Part shown: piece by piece, positions 1 through 6,092 of the stretch
How the letters are laid out: every line of letters begins with the position of its first letter
How positions within the stretch are numbered: the stretch's first letter is position 1
DNA from: Methanosarcinales archaeon
Lineage (GTDB): Archaea > Halobacteriota > Syntropharchaeia > Alkanophagales > Methanospirareceae
Reading direction: 5' to 3'
Length of the DNA stretch: 9,268 nucleotides
Assembly: GCA_025464425.1 (NCBI GenBank)
Contig: JAODGV010000115.1
Coordinates: 1-9,268 of the forward strand
The notes under the pieces: generated by a model
Told to the model about the DNA's origin: nothing
Seen by the model: the letters and a program-made list of their open reading frames with translations, nothing else
The model's database searches: none
Translations under genes and position numbers: made by a program

Positions 1-1221
1 ATGCGTTTTAAAGTTGCACGCATTTCTGCGGACAGATGCACCAGTTGCGGATTCTGTGCCAATGTGTGCAGCAGTGGTGGATGGACCAGATGCACGGGAT
101 GCGGTGCTTGCGTCATCGGCTGCCCGAATGAAGCGAGGTATCTGTACGAAGAGGACAGAGAAGTGCATGAGGTACAGATCAGCGTTGATGGCGATAAATT
201 CGCAGTTCCTGATGGTATAACCGTGCTGAATGCACTTGAAATCATCGGGTTTCGCATATTCCCGTTCAAAGCGCGTGAGCTGGAGGAGCGAGAACTTCTG
301 GCACCCTGCAGGACAGGTGGCTGCTGGGCGTGCGCAGTCGTTGTTAACGGTGAACTGAAACCGAGCTGCGTAACGCCCGTGTCCGAAGGGATGGAGATCC
401 AGACAGATATTGAAGTTTATGAGCCGATGCGAATTGTATCTGGTTTTCAGGGACATCCGGTCGGCGGTGTTGGCACACCTCACTGGGTGAAATCACGCCA
501 TAACATGCCTGTTGAAGTCGCATGCTTCGCACACGGCTGTAACCTCCGCTGCCCCACATGCCAGAACTGGCGCATCACTTATTCCTCGCAGGAAGCGCCA
601 CTCACGCCAGCTGAGGCTGCAACACTCATCTCTTACGAGCGTGTTGTGAACCGCGTTGACAGGATTGCAATCTCTGGTGGCGAATGCACACTCAACCGCA
701 GATGGCTCATCTCTTATCTCAAAGCGCTCAAAATGCTGAACACCGATGAACCTGTGAGATTGCATGTGGACACGAACACCACTTTCTTAACGCCTGATTA
801 TATTGATGAGCTGGTGCATGCAGGAATGACAGACATCGGTGTTGATATAAAATCCGCTCGTGTTGAGACTTTCATGCGCATCACGGGCTTAAACGAGAGG
901 AATCTCGCAGAAATATATTTGAGAAACGCATGGAACTCGTTGAAATATCTCATTGATGAATACCCTGACATTTTCATCGGTATCGGCATACCCTACAACA
1001 GATCGCTGATATCTCACGATGAGATTGCTGAGATAGGCGAGCGAATAGCGGCGATGTCAGATACGGTGCAGGTCTGCGCACTTGACTACCGACCTGCATT
1101 CAGGCGCAGAGACATCATCAAGCCGAATTACGAGGAGATGCTTCGCATAAAGGAGATACTCAATCAATGCGGGTTGAATTGCGTGATTTGTCAGACGGAA
1201 TTCGGGAGAATCGGTCCATAG
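1..1221 (+). CDS. Multi-cluster radical SAM protein (ferredoxin + [2Fe-2S] + PflA-like radical SAM fusion), function unknown
   Basis: 406 residues with three redox modules in a row. Residues 13-41 form a bacterial-type double ferredoxin (C13-x2-C16-x2-C19-x3-C23 and C31-x2-C34-x2-C37-x3-C41-P), for two [4Fe-4S] clusters. Residues ~58-137 look like a beta-grasp [2Fe-2S] domain of the NuoG/hydrogenase N-terminal type, with C103-x4-C108-x2-C111-x11-C123 after a DG..V.DG.TVL strand pattern. Residues ~170-385 are a radical SAM barrel with C180-x3-C184-x2-C187 in CNLRCPTCQNW and the SAM-binding SGGE at 225-228, closest in style to pyruvate formate-lyase activating enzyme and AmmeMemoRadiSam proteins. 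A further C390-x3-C394-x2-C397 lies near the C-terminus. The N-terminal clusters probably feed electrons to the radical SAM cluster (inference). It is soluble, with no signal peptide. The substrate is unknown; no glycyl-radical enzyme lies in the window. It is convergent with the mmp operon. The start is the first base of the window, so its ribosome site and any upstream extension cannot be checked. Confidence 0.85.
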   Translation: MRFKVARISADRCTSCGFCANVCSSGGWTRCTGCGACVIGCPNEARYLYEEDREVHEVQISVDGDKFAVPDGITVLNALEIIGFRIFPFKARELEERELLAPCRTGGCWACAVVVNGELKPSCVTPVSEGMEIQTDIEVYEPMRIVSGFQGHPVGGVGTPHWVKSRHNMPVEVACFAHGCNLRCPTCQNWRITYSSQEAPLTPAEAATLISYERVVNRVDRIAISGGECTLNRRWLISYLKALKMLNTDEPVRLHVDTNTTFLTPDYIDELVHAGMTDIGVDIKSARVETFMRITGLNERNLAEIYLRNAWNSLKYLIDEYPDIFIGIGIPYNRSLISHDEIAEIGERIAAMSDTVQVCALDYRPAFRRRDIIKPNYEEMLRIKEILNQCGLNCVICQTEFGRIGP

Positions 1222-1249
1222 ACGTATGAACGCACGAATTTAAGGTTAA

Positions 1250-1263
1250 GGTTAATATTAACC
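1250..1263. terminator. Perfect 14-bp palindrome between convergent genes, possible bidirectional terminator
   Basis: GGTTAATATTAACC is a perfect inverted repeat inside the 46-bp gap between two convergent stop codons (TAG at 1219-1221 and, on the minus strand, TGA at 1270-1268). It is preceded by two TTAAGG units (1240-1251) and followed by CCTTT, so a longer AAGG...CCTT stem with a two-base bulge is possible. Its place fits a shared 3' end signal, but archaeal termination mostly uses U-tracts and none is clear here, so a protein-binding site or chance is possible. Confidence 0.3.
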
Positions 1264-1267
1264 CCTT

Positions 1268-1972
1268 TCATTGAAACCGTAAAGTATCAAGGAATCTATC
1301 CATGTCCTCGTAAACCACGTTCCCCACCACGATGACATCCGCATATTTCTTCATCTCCTTCGCCTTATCGCTTGAATCTATGCCACCGCCATAAAATATC
1401 GTCGCATTGCAGTGCGCATTCACCGCATTAAGCAGCTCTGGATCGCCGTACATGCCACTGTACTCTATATACACGATAGGCAGATGAAGGTATCGCTCGG
1501 CATAGAGCGCGTATGCAATGACGTCATCTATACTCAGGTCTGTCTTCGCTCCCGTCAGTTTTGCGACTGCGGATTCGGGATTCAATACGATGTATGCCTC
1601 GGGTACCACCTTATCCCATATTATAGCATGGTTCTTTATCCAGTCCACATGCCTGCCAACTATCCATTGCGAGTCCAGAGCATTGAGAACCAGAGGCACA
1701 AAGACGTAATCCACACCATCATATGTTATCGCTTCCGGTATCACCGGCTCCAGTATCTTCGGGAGCTCATACCCCCTCAGCCGGGATATAAGCATGCTCG
1801 TATTCTCCTCCGTGATGTTCTGCGTACCCGAGACCATTATGGCATCTGTGCCACTGCTCACTATCGTCTCCAGATCACTTTCACTTATTGGTTTATCGGG
1901 ATCAAGCTTTGTGATGTGCCTCCAGTTGCGCAAATCTTCTAACATCCCTCTCAGGTGGTAAAAGAAACCCAT
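1268..1972 (-). CDS. Geranylgeranylglyceryl phosphate synthase (PcrB/GGGP synthase family, group I-like)
   Basis: Catalyses the first ether-bond step of archaeal membrane lipid synthesis, joining geranylgeranyl diphosphate to sn-glycerol 1-phosphate (EC 2.5.1.41). The 234-residue TIM barrel has the family landmarks: WRHITKLDPDK at 17-27 (Mg2+/phosphate site around D24), VSGTQN at 47-52, VPLVLNALDSQWIVG at 92-106, IEYSGMYGD at 169-177, YGGGIDSSDKA at 194-204 and VVGNVVYED at 215-223, the last two forming the glycerol phosphate pocket. The WIVG region and length resemble group I enzymes (Archaeoglobus, bacterial PcrB) more than group II. ATG at 1972 is preferred: it overlaps the mmp7 stop in TGATG, and a GGGGAG lies upstream; a TTG one codon earlier is possible, and family alignment could also suit Met10. 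Last gene of the mmp operon, a lipid enzyme among MCR-activation genes, probably translated by coupling. Confidence 0.93.
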   Translation of the reverse strand: MGFFYHLRGMLEDLRNWRHITKLDPDKPISESDLETIVSSGTDAIMVSGTQNITEENTSMLISRLRGYELPKILEPVIPEAITYDGVDYVFVPLVLNALDSQWIVGRHVDWIKNHAIIWDKVVPEAYIVLNPESAVAKLTGAKTDLSIDDVIAYALYAERYLHLPIVYIEYSGMYGDPELLNAVNAHCNATIFYGGGIDSSDKAKEMKKYADVIVVGNVVYEDMDRFLDTLRFQ

Positions 1973-2865
1973 CAAAATACTCTCCCCGTCTCCGCTTCTG
2001 GCAGTATCTTGAGCAGGTAGCCTTCATACAACGATTTCTTTATCTCACATATCTCCGACAGTTTCCTGTTCTGTATTTCTATATCACGTATTATCTTCTC
2101 CTCGCCCGGCTCTAACTTCACTCGCAAGCCATCAAGATGTATTATGGTGGAGAACTCCTCACCGGGTTTTGGCGGAATGGTCATGTCTATCAGTTCTTTC
2201 AGGAATAGAGGAGAAGCAGCAAGCGGATCCTCCTCTATCTCACGTCGTCTGATATCGAGCTCGGCACGCAGCCCCTCCGCCATCTTCTCCAGGTTCTCTA
2301 TCTCATGCTTACGCTTCATACGCTCAGTTTTACGCCCGATACCACCGACATAGTGCGGTATGTCCAGCTCAGGCGGTCCACCAACTATTATGTACGGTAT
2401 CTCCAGACCTTCACATAACCGCGCCTTATCCTCTATACACTCCCTGAAGTTACCAAATATGAACACCGCAGCGTCGCACTCCTCTATTATCCGCTTCTCT
2501 TCTACCGTTATCTGGGCTATCCGCTTGCCTACACCACGTGACAAGCCCATCATATTCGTGATAGCGCCTTTACGCCTCAAGAATTCCGCAATATCACACA
2601 TAGGATTAACCGCATGGTGCCTGCCAAGAGAAGGAACAACTATCATTATCTCAGCACCCGCAAGCGGTAAGTCTATAAGCTTACCACCTATCTCCTTGAC
2701 TTTGTTCCTTATTACCTTCTCCTCCTCCGCCGGGAATGCCAGATGCAGCATCGTCTCCATCTGCATCACCATCTCCTGCAGTATGAACCCGCCAATATCC
2801 TGCGTCAGCTCCTTCAACTCGTTGAATTTGTACACACCGCCAGAAAACATCATTATCTTGTACAT
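1972..2865 (-). CDS. mmp7: Methanogenesis marker protein 7 (MCR activation complex, McrC paralogue)
   Basis: 297 residues matching the marker 7 family (TIGR03274): MYKIMMFSGGVYK start, GGKLIDLPLAGAEIMIVVP at 60-78, the signature GRHHAVNPMCDIAEFLRRKG at 81-100, then GLSRGVGKRI and a FIFGNF strand near 135-140. The GRxH-x5-C element also occurs in McrC, to which this family is related. In methanogens Mmp7 is a part, with McrC, Mmp17, Mmp3 and the ATPase A2, of the ATP-driven complex that reduces Ni in MCR cofactor F430 to the active Ni(I) state and carries complex nitrogenase-like iron-sulfur clusters; C90, with C130 and C143, are the candidate ligands here (inference). Residues ~185-215 are highly charged and helical. 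ATG at 2865 is chosen over the GTG at 2877 because it sits ~8 bases after AGGTGG and gives the family's usual N-terminus; the GTG lies inside that ribosome site. The mmp17 stop is one base upstream. Confidence 0.88.
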   Translation of the reverse strand: MYKIMMFSGGVYKFNELKELTQDIGGFILQEMVMQMETMLHLAFPAEEEKVIRNKVKEIGGKLIDLPLAGAEIMIVVPSLGRHHAVNPMCDIAEFLRRKGAITNMMGLSRGVGKRIAQITVEEKRIIEECDAAVFIFGNFRECIEDKARLCEGLEIPYIIVGGPPELDIPHYVGGIGRKTERMKRKHEIENLEKMAEGLRAELDIRRREIEEDPLAASPLFLKELIDMTIPPKPGEEFSTIIHLDGLRVKLEPGEEKIIRDIEIQNRKLSEICEIKKSLYEGYLLKILPEAETGRVF

Positions 2866-2866
2866 C

Positions 2867-3427
2867 TCACAACCCACCTCGCTCTAACGTCACCATCTCC
2901 TCCACCCGCTTCTTCCATTCTTCCGATATCGGATTCTCTGATGCGATGATAGTAACCCTGCCGGGTGAAGGTAATGGATACCGGACACGCGCACCTTCGG
3001 GCAATATCCGATCCACAGCATCCAGTATTCTGATGTTGAGGTCTGCCCGTGGCTCGTAAACCACCATCTTCATCAGCTCCTCCATATCCTTCGCTCCCAC
3101 ATCCACCGTTATCTCCAGTCTGCTCAATTGCTTCACACGGTCACCAAACTTATCCCATAACAGAGCGAGCAGCCTGGGCGCGTACTTCTCGTCCGTTATC
3201 TTCAACCTGTTATCACCCCGCAACGTCATATCATTCACCGTAATCGGTCTCGGTACCCTGCCTATCTTGACTGAAATGACAAACACGTGTTCTGAAGGAT
3301 TGCAATACAGATATACGTTATCAATATTACCGTGTAACCCTATCTCCCTGAATACATTCTGGCAAATCCTGCTGTAGCTCGCATTGGCGGATTCATCACC
3401 GCCTTCTACTTTTACTTCCATCTCCAC
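2867..3427 (-). CDS. mmp17: Methanogenesis marker protein 17 (MCR activation complex)
   Basis: 186 residues, the usual size of the marker 17 family (TIGR03291). Recognised from overall pattern: an NVFREIGL helix, a DNVYLYCNPSEHVFVISV strand pair, a central TLRGDNRLKITDEKYAPRLL stretch ahead of an LW..FG.RV helix, and a DVGAKD/VYEPR C-terminal half. No classical catalytic motif is visible. The family is known from the methyl-CoM reductase activation complex with Mmp7, McrC, Mmp3 and A2, and its placement directly before mmp7 supports that. Start is uncertain between GTG at 3427, 14 bases after a strong AAGGTGAT, and ATG at 3421, two codons later with a weaker GGTG before it. Its stop (TGA) is one base from the mmp7 ATG, so translation is probably coupled. 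Family assignment is less certain than for Mmp7 because the sequence is divergent. Confidence 0.75.
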   Translation of the reverse strand: MEMEVKVEGGDESANASYSRICQNVFREIGLHGNIDNVYLYCNPSEHVFVISVKIGRVPRPITVNDMTLRGDNRLKITDEKYAPRLLALLWDKFGDRVKQLSRLEITVDVGAKDMEELMKMVVYEPRADLNIRILDAVDRILPEGARVRYPLPSPGRVTIIASENPISEEWKKRVEEMVTLERGGL

Positions 3428-3441
3428 ACCACTTTTAAATT

Positions 3442-3449
3442 ATCACCTT
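3442..3449 (-). promoter_or_regulatory. Ribosome binding site of mmp17 overlapping the mmp14 stop codon
   Basis: On the minus strand the mmp14 stop TAA runs directly into AAGGTGAT, a near-perfect match to the archaeal 16S 3' end complement. It lies 14 bases before GTG 3427 and 20 before ATG 3421, both longer than ideal, so the stop-codon overlap may favour re-initiation by ribosomes finishing mmp14. Confidence 0.55.
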
Positions 3450-4884
3450 ACATATTTCTTTTTTGCTTTTTTATCCGCATACCAAGTATGCAACCACAGC
3501 CCTGAACACCACCTATCGGGTTTGAAGGTGTTCCAAACTGATGCATACACCTGCCAAGTACCGCAGCGCCTCGCGCCAGTGCGTCATCGGCAAATATCAC
3601 ATCATTCTCCATGTTACGACCGAAGAGAGCACTCAGCTTCTCCACTATCAGTTCAGGCTTCCGCCCGGTGATGCCCGCTCTGCCTGTTATTCCTATCTTG
3701 GTGTCAGGCAATAATAACCCCTCATCTCGCGCTATCTCGACCAGTCGCTCGGTTATGCATGCAGAGACCTCATCTATTACCGGATGAATATACTGAATAC
3801 CCGCATCCTTCTTTATCTCCTCGCCTATCGCTCCTATCTTCGGCAGATCAGAGAGGTTATCACCCGCATCAACACCGATCAATGTAACACCATTCTTCCT
3901 CGCCGCTTCTGTATTCACCGGTGACCCACCGACACGTGTTCCCGAGGTGATCTTTTCTATCTTCAAATAGTTCAATACCGCTTCCGCATAGCTCTTCACC
4001 ACTTCCTTCTTCACCCTGTATCGCCCATGCATCGGGAAATCGAGCACCGAAGGGTATTTCTCACTCACTATCCTTGAGACCAGTGCATCGGGTATGGCAC
4101 CTGCGAGTCCACAGTAGCTGCCTGTAACCTTCGAATAGGGCAGCTGGTCATCGGTTATCCGTCCGGCGAGGGTGGTTCCGAAGTCCAGTGACAGAACAGG
4201 ATTGCGATAATCCACATCAAGCCATTTCGCCGCACCTTTTAGTCCCGCAGTCACAAGTTCACCCTCCATCTCGTTCGCTACCAGCGATTCACCTGCTGGC
4301 GCCTCATTACCGGTTACCGCGCCATCGAAATACGTCTTGTCCATCTGTGAAAAGTTCCTCAGCTCTTCGGGAATATCATTTATGGTCATCGGCGAGATCA
4401 TCTTGCGTGGCGGTACTCCTGCGAGCATACAGCCCTTAGCCAGTGCCTGGATCACACCCTGTATCTCCTCAACGGTGGTGAATCCCGCAGCTACACCCGT
4501 GGAGCGCACGACAAAATGCAAATCCGCTATCGTTATCCCTGCGGCACGAGCACTTTCCTGCAGCGTATCTTTTACAAGGTTCGCAATGGAATCCACAGAG
4601 AGTCCAACGTTCGTTATCGTATGGCAGAATGTACCTTTATGTGCCAGCGCTTCCCTTGTCATCCTGACTGCCTTATCTAATATGTAGGTTTTACCGCTTT
4701 TCAGGTCCGTCGCACTCAGTATGGACTTCGTGGTGCTGTTACCGAGTTCCACGCTCGCAACAATGAATATGGGTCTCAGGGTAAGGTCGCCCCTTGAGAG
4801 TCGCAAAATGAAAAATAGATCACTATAGCTCACTTTCTTCGTCCTCAGCACCTTCGGATGATACCTCTTCCTGAACAAACCCAT
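3448..4884 (-). CDS. mmp14: Methanogenesis marker protein 14 (ASKHA/BadF-type ATPase-like protein)
   Basis: 478 residues. Matches the marker 14 family (TIGR03285), found in organisms with MCR and of unknown biochemical role. Landmarks: FIVASVELGNSTTKSILSAT (~39-58), the phosphate-1 loop of an ASKHA ATPase; LHFVVRSTGVAAGF (~138-151); GCMLAGVPPRKMISPM (~164-180); LSLDFGTTLAGRI, a phosphate-2-like loop; GVDAGDNLSDLPKIG; GITGRAGITGRKP; and a C-terminal GCGCILG with C463 and C465. The fold resembles the ATPase activators of benzoyl-CoA reductase and similar enzymes, so an ATP-driven redox or assembly role near MCR is plausible (inference). An open frame runs upstream to 5004, but ATG at 4884 begins the family-like MGLF start with GAGAG ahead of it, and the region before it is AT-rich promoter. 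Residues 2-40 are unusually basic. First gene of the minus-strand operon. Confidence 0.86.
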   Translation of the reverse strand: MGLFRKRYHPKVLRTKKVSYSDLFFILRLSRGDLTLRPIFIVASVELGNSTTKSILSATDLKSGKTYILDKAVRMTREALAHKGTFCHTITNVGLSVDSIANLVKDTLQESARAAGITIADLHFVVRSTGVAAGFTTVEEIQGVIQALAKGCMLAGVPPRKMISPMTINDIPEELRNFSQMDKTYFDGAVTGNEAPAGESLVANEMEGELVTAGLKGAAKWLDVDYRNPVLSLDFGTTLAGRITDDQLPYSKVTGSYCGLAGAIPDALVSRIVSEKYPSVLDFPMHGRYRVKKEVVKSYAEAVLNYLKIEKITSGTRVGGSPVNTEAARKNGVTLIGVDAGDNLSDLPKIGAIGEEIKKDAGIQYIHPVIDEVSACITERLVEIARDEGLLLPDTKIGITGRAGITGRKPELIVEKLSALFGRNMENDVIFADDALARGAAVLGRCMHQFGTPSNPIGGVQGCGCILGMRIKKQKRNM

Positions 4885-4917
4885 TTTCACTCTCTTATCT
4901 ATCAAGAGAAAGGTTAT

Positions 4918-4926
4918 CTTATAATT
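4918..4926 (-). promoter_or_regulatory. Candidate TATA box of the mmp14 operon
   Basis: Minus-strand AATTATAAG lies ~35-42 bases before the mmp14 ATG. A start 25 bases downstream would fall near 4897 and leave a ~12-base leader containing GAGAG. A second AT-rich candidate (TTATTTTTAAC, around 4941-4950) lies within the tandem repeat and would give a leader of about 37 bases. The choice between them is open. Confidence 0.4.
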
Positions 4927-4934
4927 TATCATGC

Positions 4935-4960
4935 TAAGCGTTAAAAATAAGCGTTGAAAA
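4935..4960. repeat. Tandem 13-bp direct repeat in the divergent promoter region
   Basis: TAAGCGTTAAAAA (4935-4947) is followed at once by TAAGCGTTGAAAA (4948-4960), 12 of 13 bases identical. The pair is flanked by ATGC on both sides. It sits just upstream of, or overlapping, the candidate mmp14 TATA boxes, about 50 bp from the mmp14 start and 130 bp from mtrE. A 13-bp period is a little over one helical turn, so two protomers on nearly the same DNA face are plausible. Likely regulator-binding sites (inference). Confidence 0.5.
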
Positions 4961-5054
4961 ATGCATGGATGTTTGATTTGATCTCGTGCTGATTTGAGGT
5001 TCAAGCCCTTGATTCGGGACTCATACTTCTACATTACTGTGAGCTGGAAAAATA

Positions 5055-5068
5055 GAAAAGTTTTTAAG
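5055..5068 (+). promoter_or_regulatory. mtr operon promoter (BRE + TATA box)
   Basis: GAAAAG (5055-5060), a purine-rich TFB recognition element, is followed by TTTTTAAG (5061-5068), a TATA box. Transcription starting ~25 bases downstream of the TATA centre would begin at about 5089-5092, essentially at the mtrE ATG (5093). No Shine-Dalgarno precedes that ATG (only TTACCTTCCCAC), so the operon's first gene is probably translated from a leaderless mRNA. Downstream mtr genes do have ribosome sites. Confidence 0.65.
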
Positions 5069-5069
5069 G

Positions 5070-5085
5070 GGTAATAGTTATTACC
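5070..5085. promoter_or_regulatory. 16-bp inverted repeat overlapping the mtr start region, candidate operator
   Basis: GGTAATA-GT-TATTACC has two perfect 7-bp arms around a 2-base centre. It lies between the TATA box and the predicted start of transcription. A dimeric repressor bound there would block recruitment of polymerase. The regulator is unknown and no transcription factor gene is in the window. The function is inferred from symmetry and position only. Confidence 0.5.
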
Positions 5086-5092
5086 TTCCCAC

Positions 5093-6046
5093 ATGGAACC
5101 AATAGTAATGGTGTTTGCATGGACGATAGTAGTGATAGTGCTGGCGTTCATTGCATGCTTGTTCGAGGATTTAGAGTCGGACGAGGGTTCGCAGAGCAAT
5201 CCGAACTCGCAGGTACAGTTAGCGCCAGAGATGGGCTACATACACCGATACTACAACAAAGCGATATCAGGTGAGGGGTTATCATATGCACTTGCCTGTA
5301 CCATTGCAGGTACTGTTGCATGGATGATGCTCAGCCAGGGCATAACACCGGTGATAGCAATACCGTTTGGTGCCGGTATTGGCTCGCTTGTGCATATGAT
5401 TCGTGCTACAATACCGCATCTGGGCAGGGAGGCAGCGCATAAGCGATTTGAACAGCCGATATATATGGATGTCTTCTACGGGCATCTCGTGCCCATCGCC
5501 ACGCACAATTTCATGGCTGTGGTCTGCATTACAGCGATAGCGTACATACAGAGCCCGATGGGACCTTTAGCAGCTATTACTGGATTGCAGGTAGCAGCGA
5601 ACAATCCGTTCCCACTGCCTCTGTTATGTTTCATATGGGGCATCACAGTGGGTGCTATCGGCTCTTCAACCGGAGACATCCATTATGGAACCGAGCGGCT
5701 GTTTCAGGATAGACCGTTCGGAGAGGGACGCCGGGTTATCTACCACGGGCAGATATGCAGGTACGGTGATTGCGGTATAAGGACCTCGAAGGACATAGTT
5801 GCGTTCTGTGCGAAATACGGTGGACCCGCAACAGGCTTGACTTTCGGGCTGATTGTCCTGTTTGAGAACTGGCGAACGTTGATAGGGATGATGGCAGGCG
5901 GTCTAACAGGTGGGAGCTGGAGTCCTGAATTGGCATCGGGAGTGGGCATTGCAATCGGGCTGGTGATCGGTGTTATTCTGATAATTAGCAATCTATACCT
6001 GGTGAGATGGGCGAGGAAGAAGTTTGGACCGTTTGTAGGAGAGTGA
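5093..6046 (+). CDS. mtrE: Tetrahydromethanopterin S-methyltransferase subunit E
   Basis: Integral membrane subunit of the Na+-pumping methyl-H4MPT:coenzyme M methyltransferase (EC 7.2.1.4). 317 residues, slightly longer than most MtrE. The cytoplasmic loop FEDLESDEGSQSNPNSQVQL at 24-43 and AKYGGPATGL at ~240-249 are near-invariant family signatures. About six hydrophobic helices (roughly 4-23, 58-95, 135-155, 170-190, 240-265, 275-300) form the MtrCDE channel part. GSSTGDIHYGTE contains D195, in the region where a Na+-binding acidic residue has been placed in MtrE (assignment here is inference). Odd: C222 and C227 in the loop before C239, a spot normally without cysteines as far as I recall. 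First gene of the operon, probably leaderless. It is followed by a 46-bp purine-rich gap, the largest in the operon, ending with the mtrD ribosome site GGAGGT (6078-6083). Confidence 0.97.
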   Translation: MEPIVMVFAWTIVVIVLAFIACLFEDLESDEGSQSNPNSQVQLAPEMGYIHRYYNKAISGEGLSYALACTIAGTVAWMMLSQGITPVIAIPFGAGIGSLVHMIRATIPHLGREAAHKRFEQPIYMDVFYGHLVPIATHNFMAVVCITAIAYIQSPMGPLAAITGLQVAANNPFPLPLLCFIWGITVGAIGSSTGDIHYGTERLFQDRPFGEGRRVIYHGQICRYGDCGIRTSKDIVAFCAKYGGPATGLTFGLIVLFENWRTLIGMMAGGLTGGSWSPELASGVGIAIGLVIGVILIISNLYLVRWARKKFGPFVGE

Positions 6047-6092
6047 CAGGTAGTGGAGAATAAGAGAAGAAAAGGAAGGAGGTAGATAGAAA

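Noticed and set aside
1..1221. Identity as Mmp10, the MCR arginine methyltransferase
   Set aside because: Mmp10 has a different cysteine context (RGFC..CYF type) and no N-terminal ferredoxin and [2Fe-2S] modules.
1412..1942. Plus-strand open frame of 176 codons opposite the GGGP synthase gene
   Set aside because: It is antisense to a clearly conserved enzyme and its translation shows no domain, so it is a coding shadow.
2866..2877. GTG start of mmp7 at 2877
   Set aside because: The GTG lies inside the AGGTGG ribosome site that serves the ATG at 2865, and the ATG start gives the usual N-terminus of the family.
2360..2887. Plus-strand open frame of 175 codons opposite mmp7
   Set aside because: Ser/Pro/Ile-rich translation typical of the antisense of a conserved gene; no ribosome site or motif.
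4885..5004. Open upstream extension of mmp14 (40 more residues)
   Set aside because: The family-like start is the ATG at 4884; the upstream stretch is AT-rich, holds the tandem repeat and promoter candidates, and has no family similarity that I recognise.
4998..5012. tRNA-like T-arm (GGTTCAAGCCC) and a short inverted repeat TCAAGCCCTTGA
   Set aside because: No acceptor, D-arm or anticodon arm can be placed around it; arms of only five bases occur by chance.
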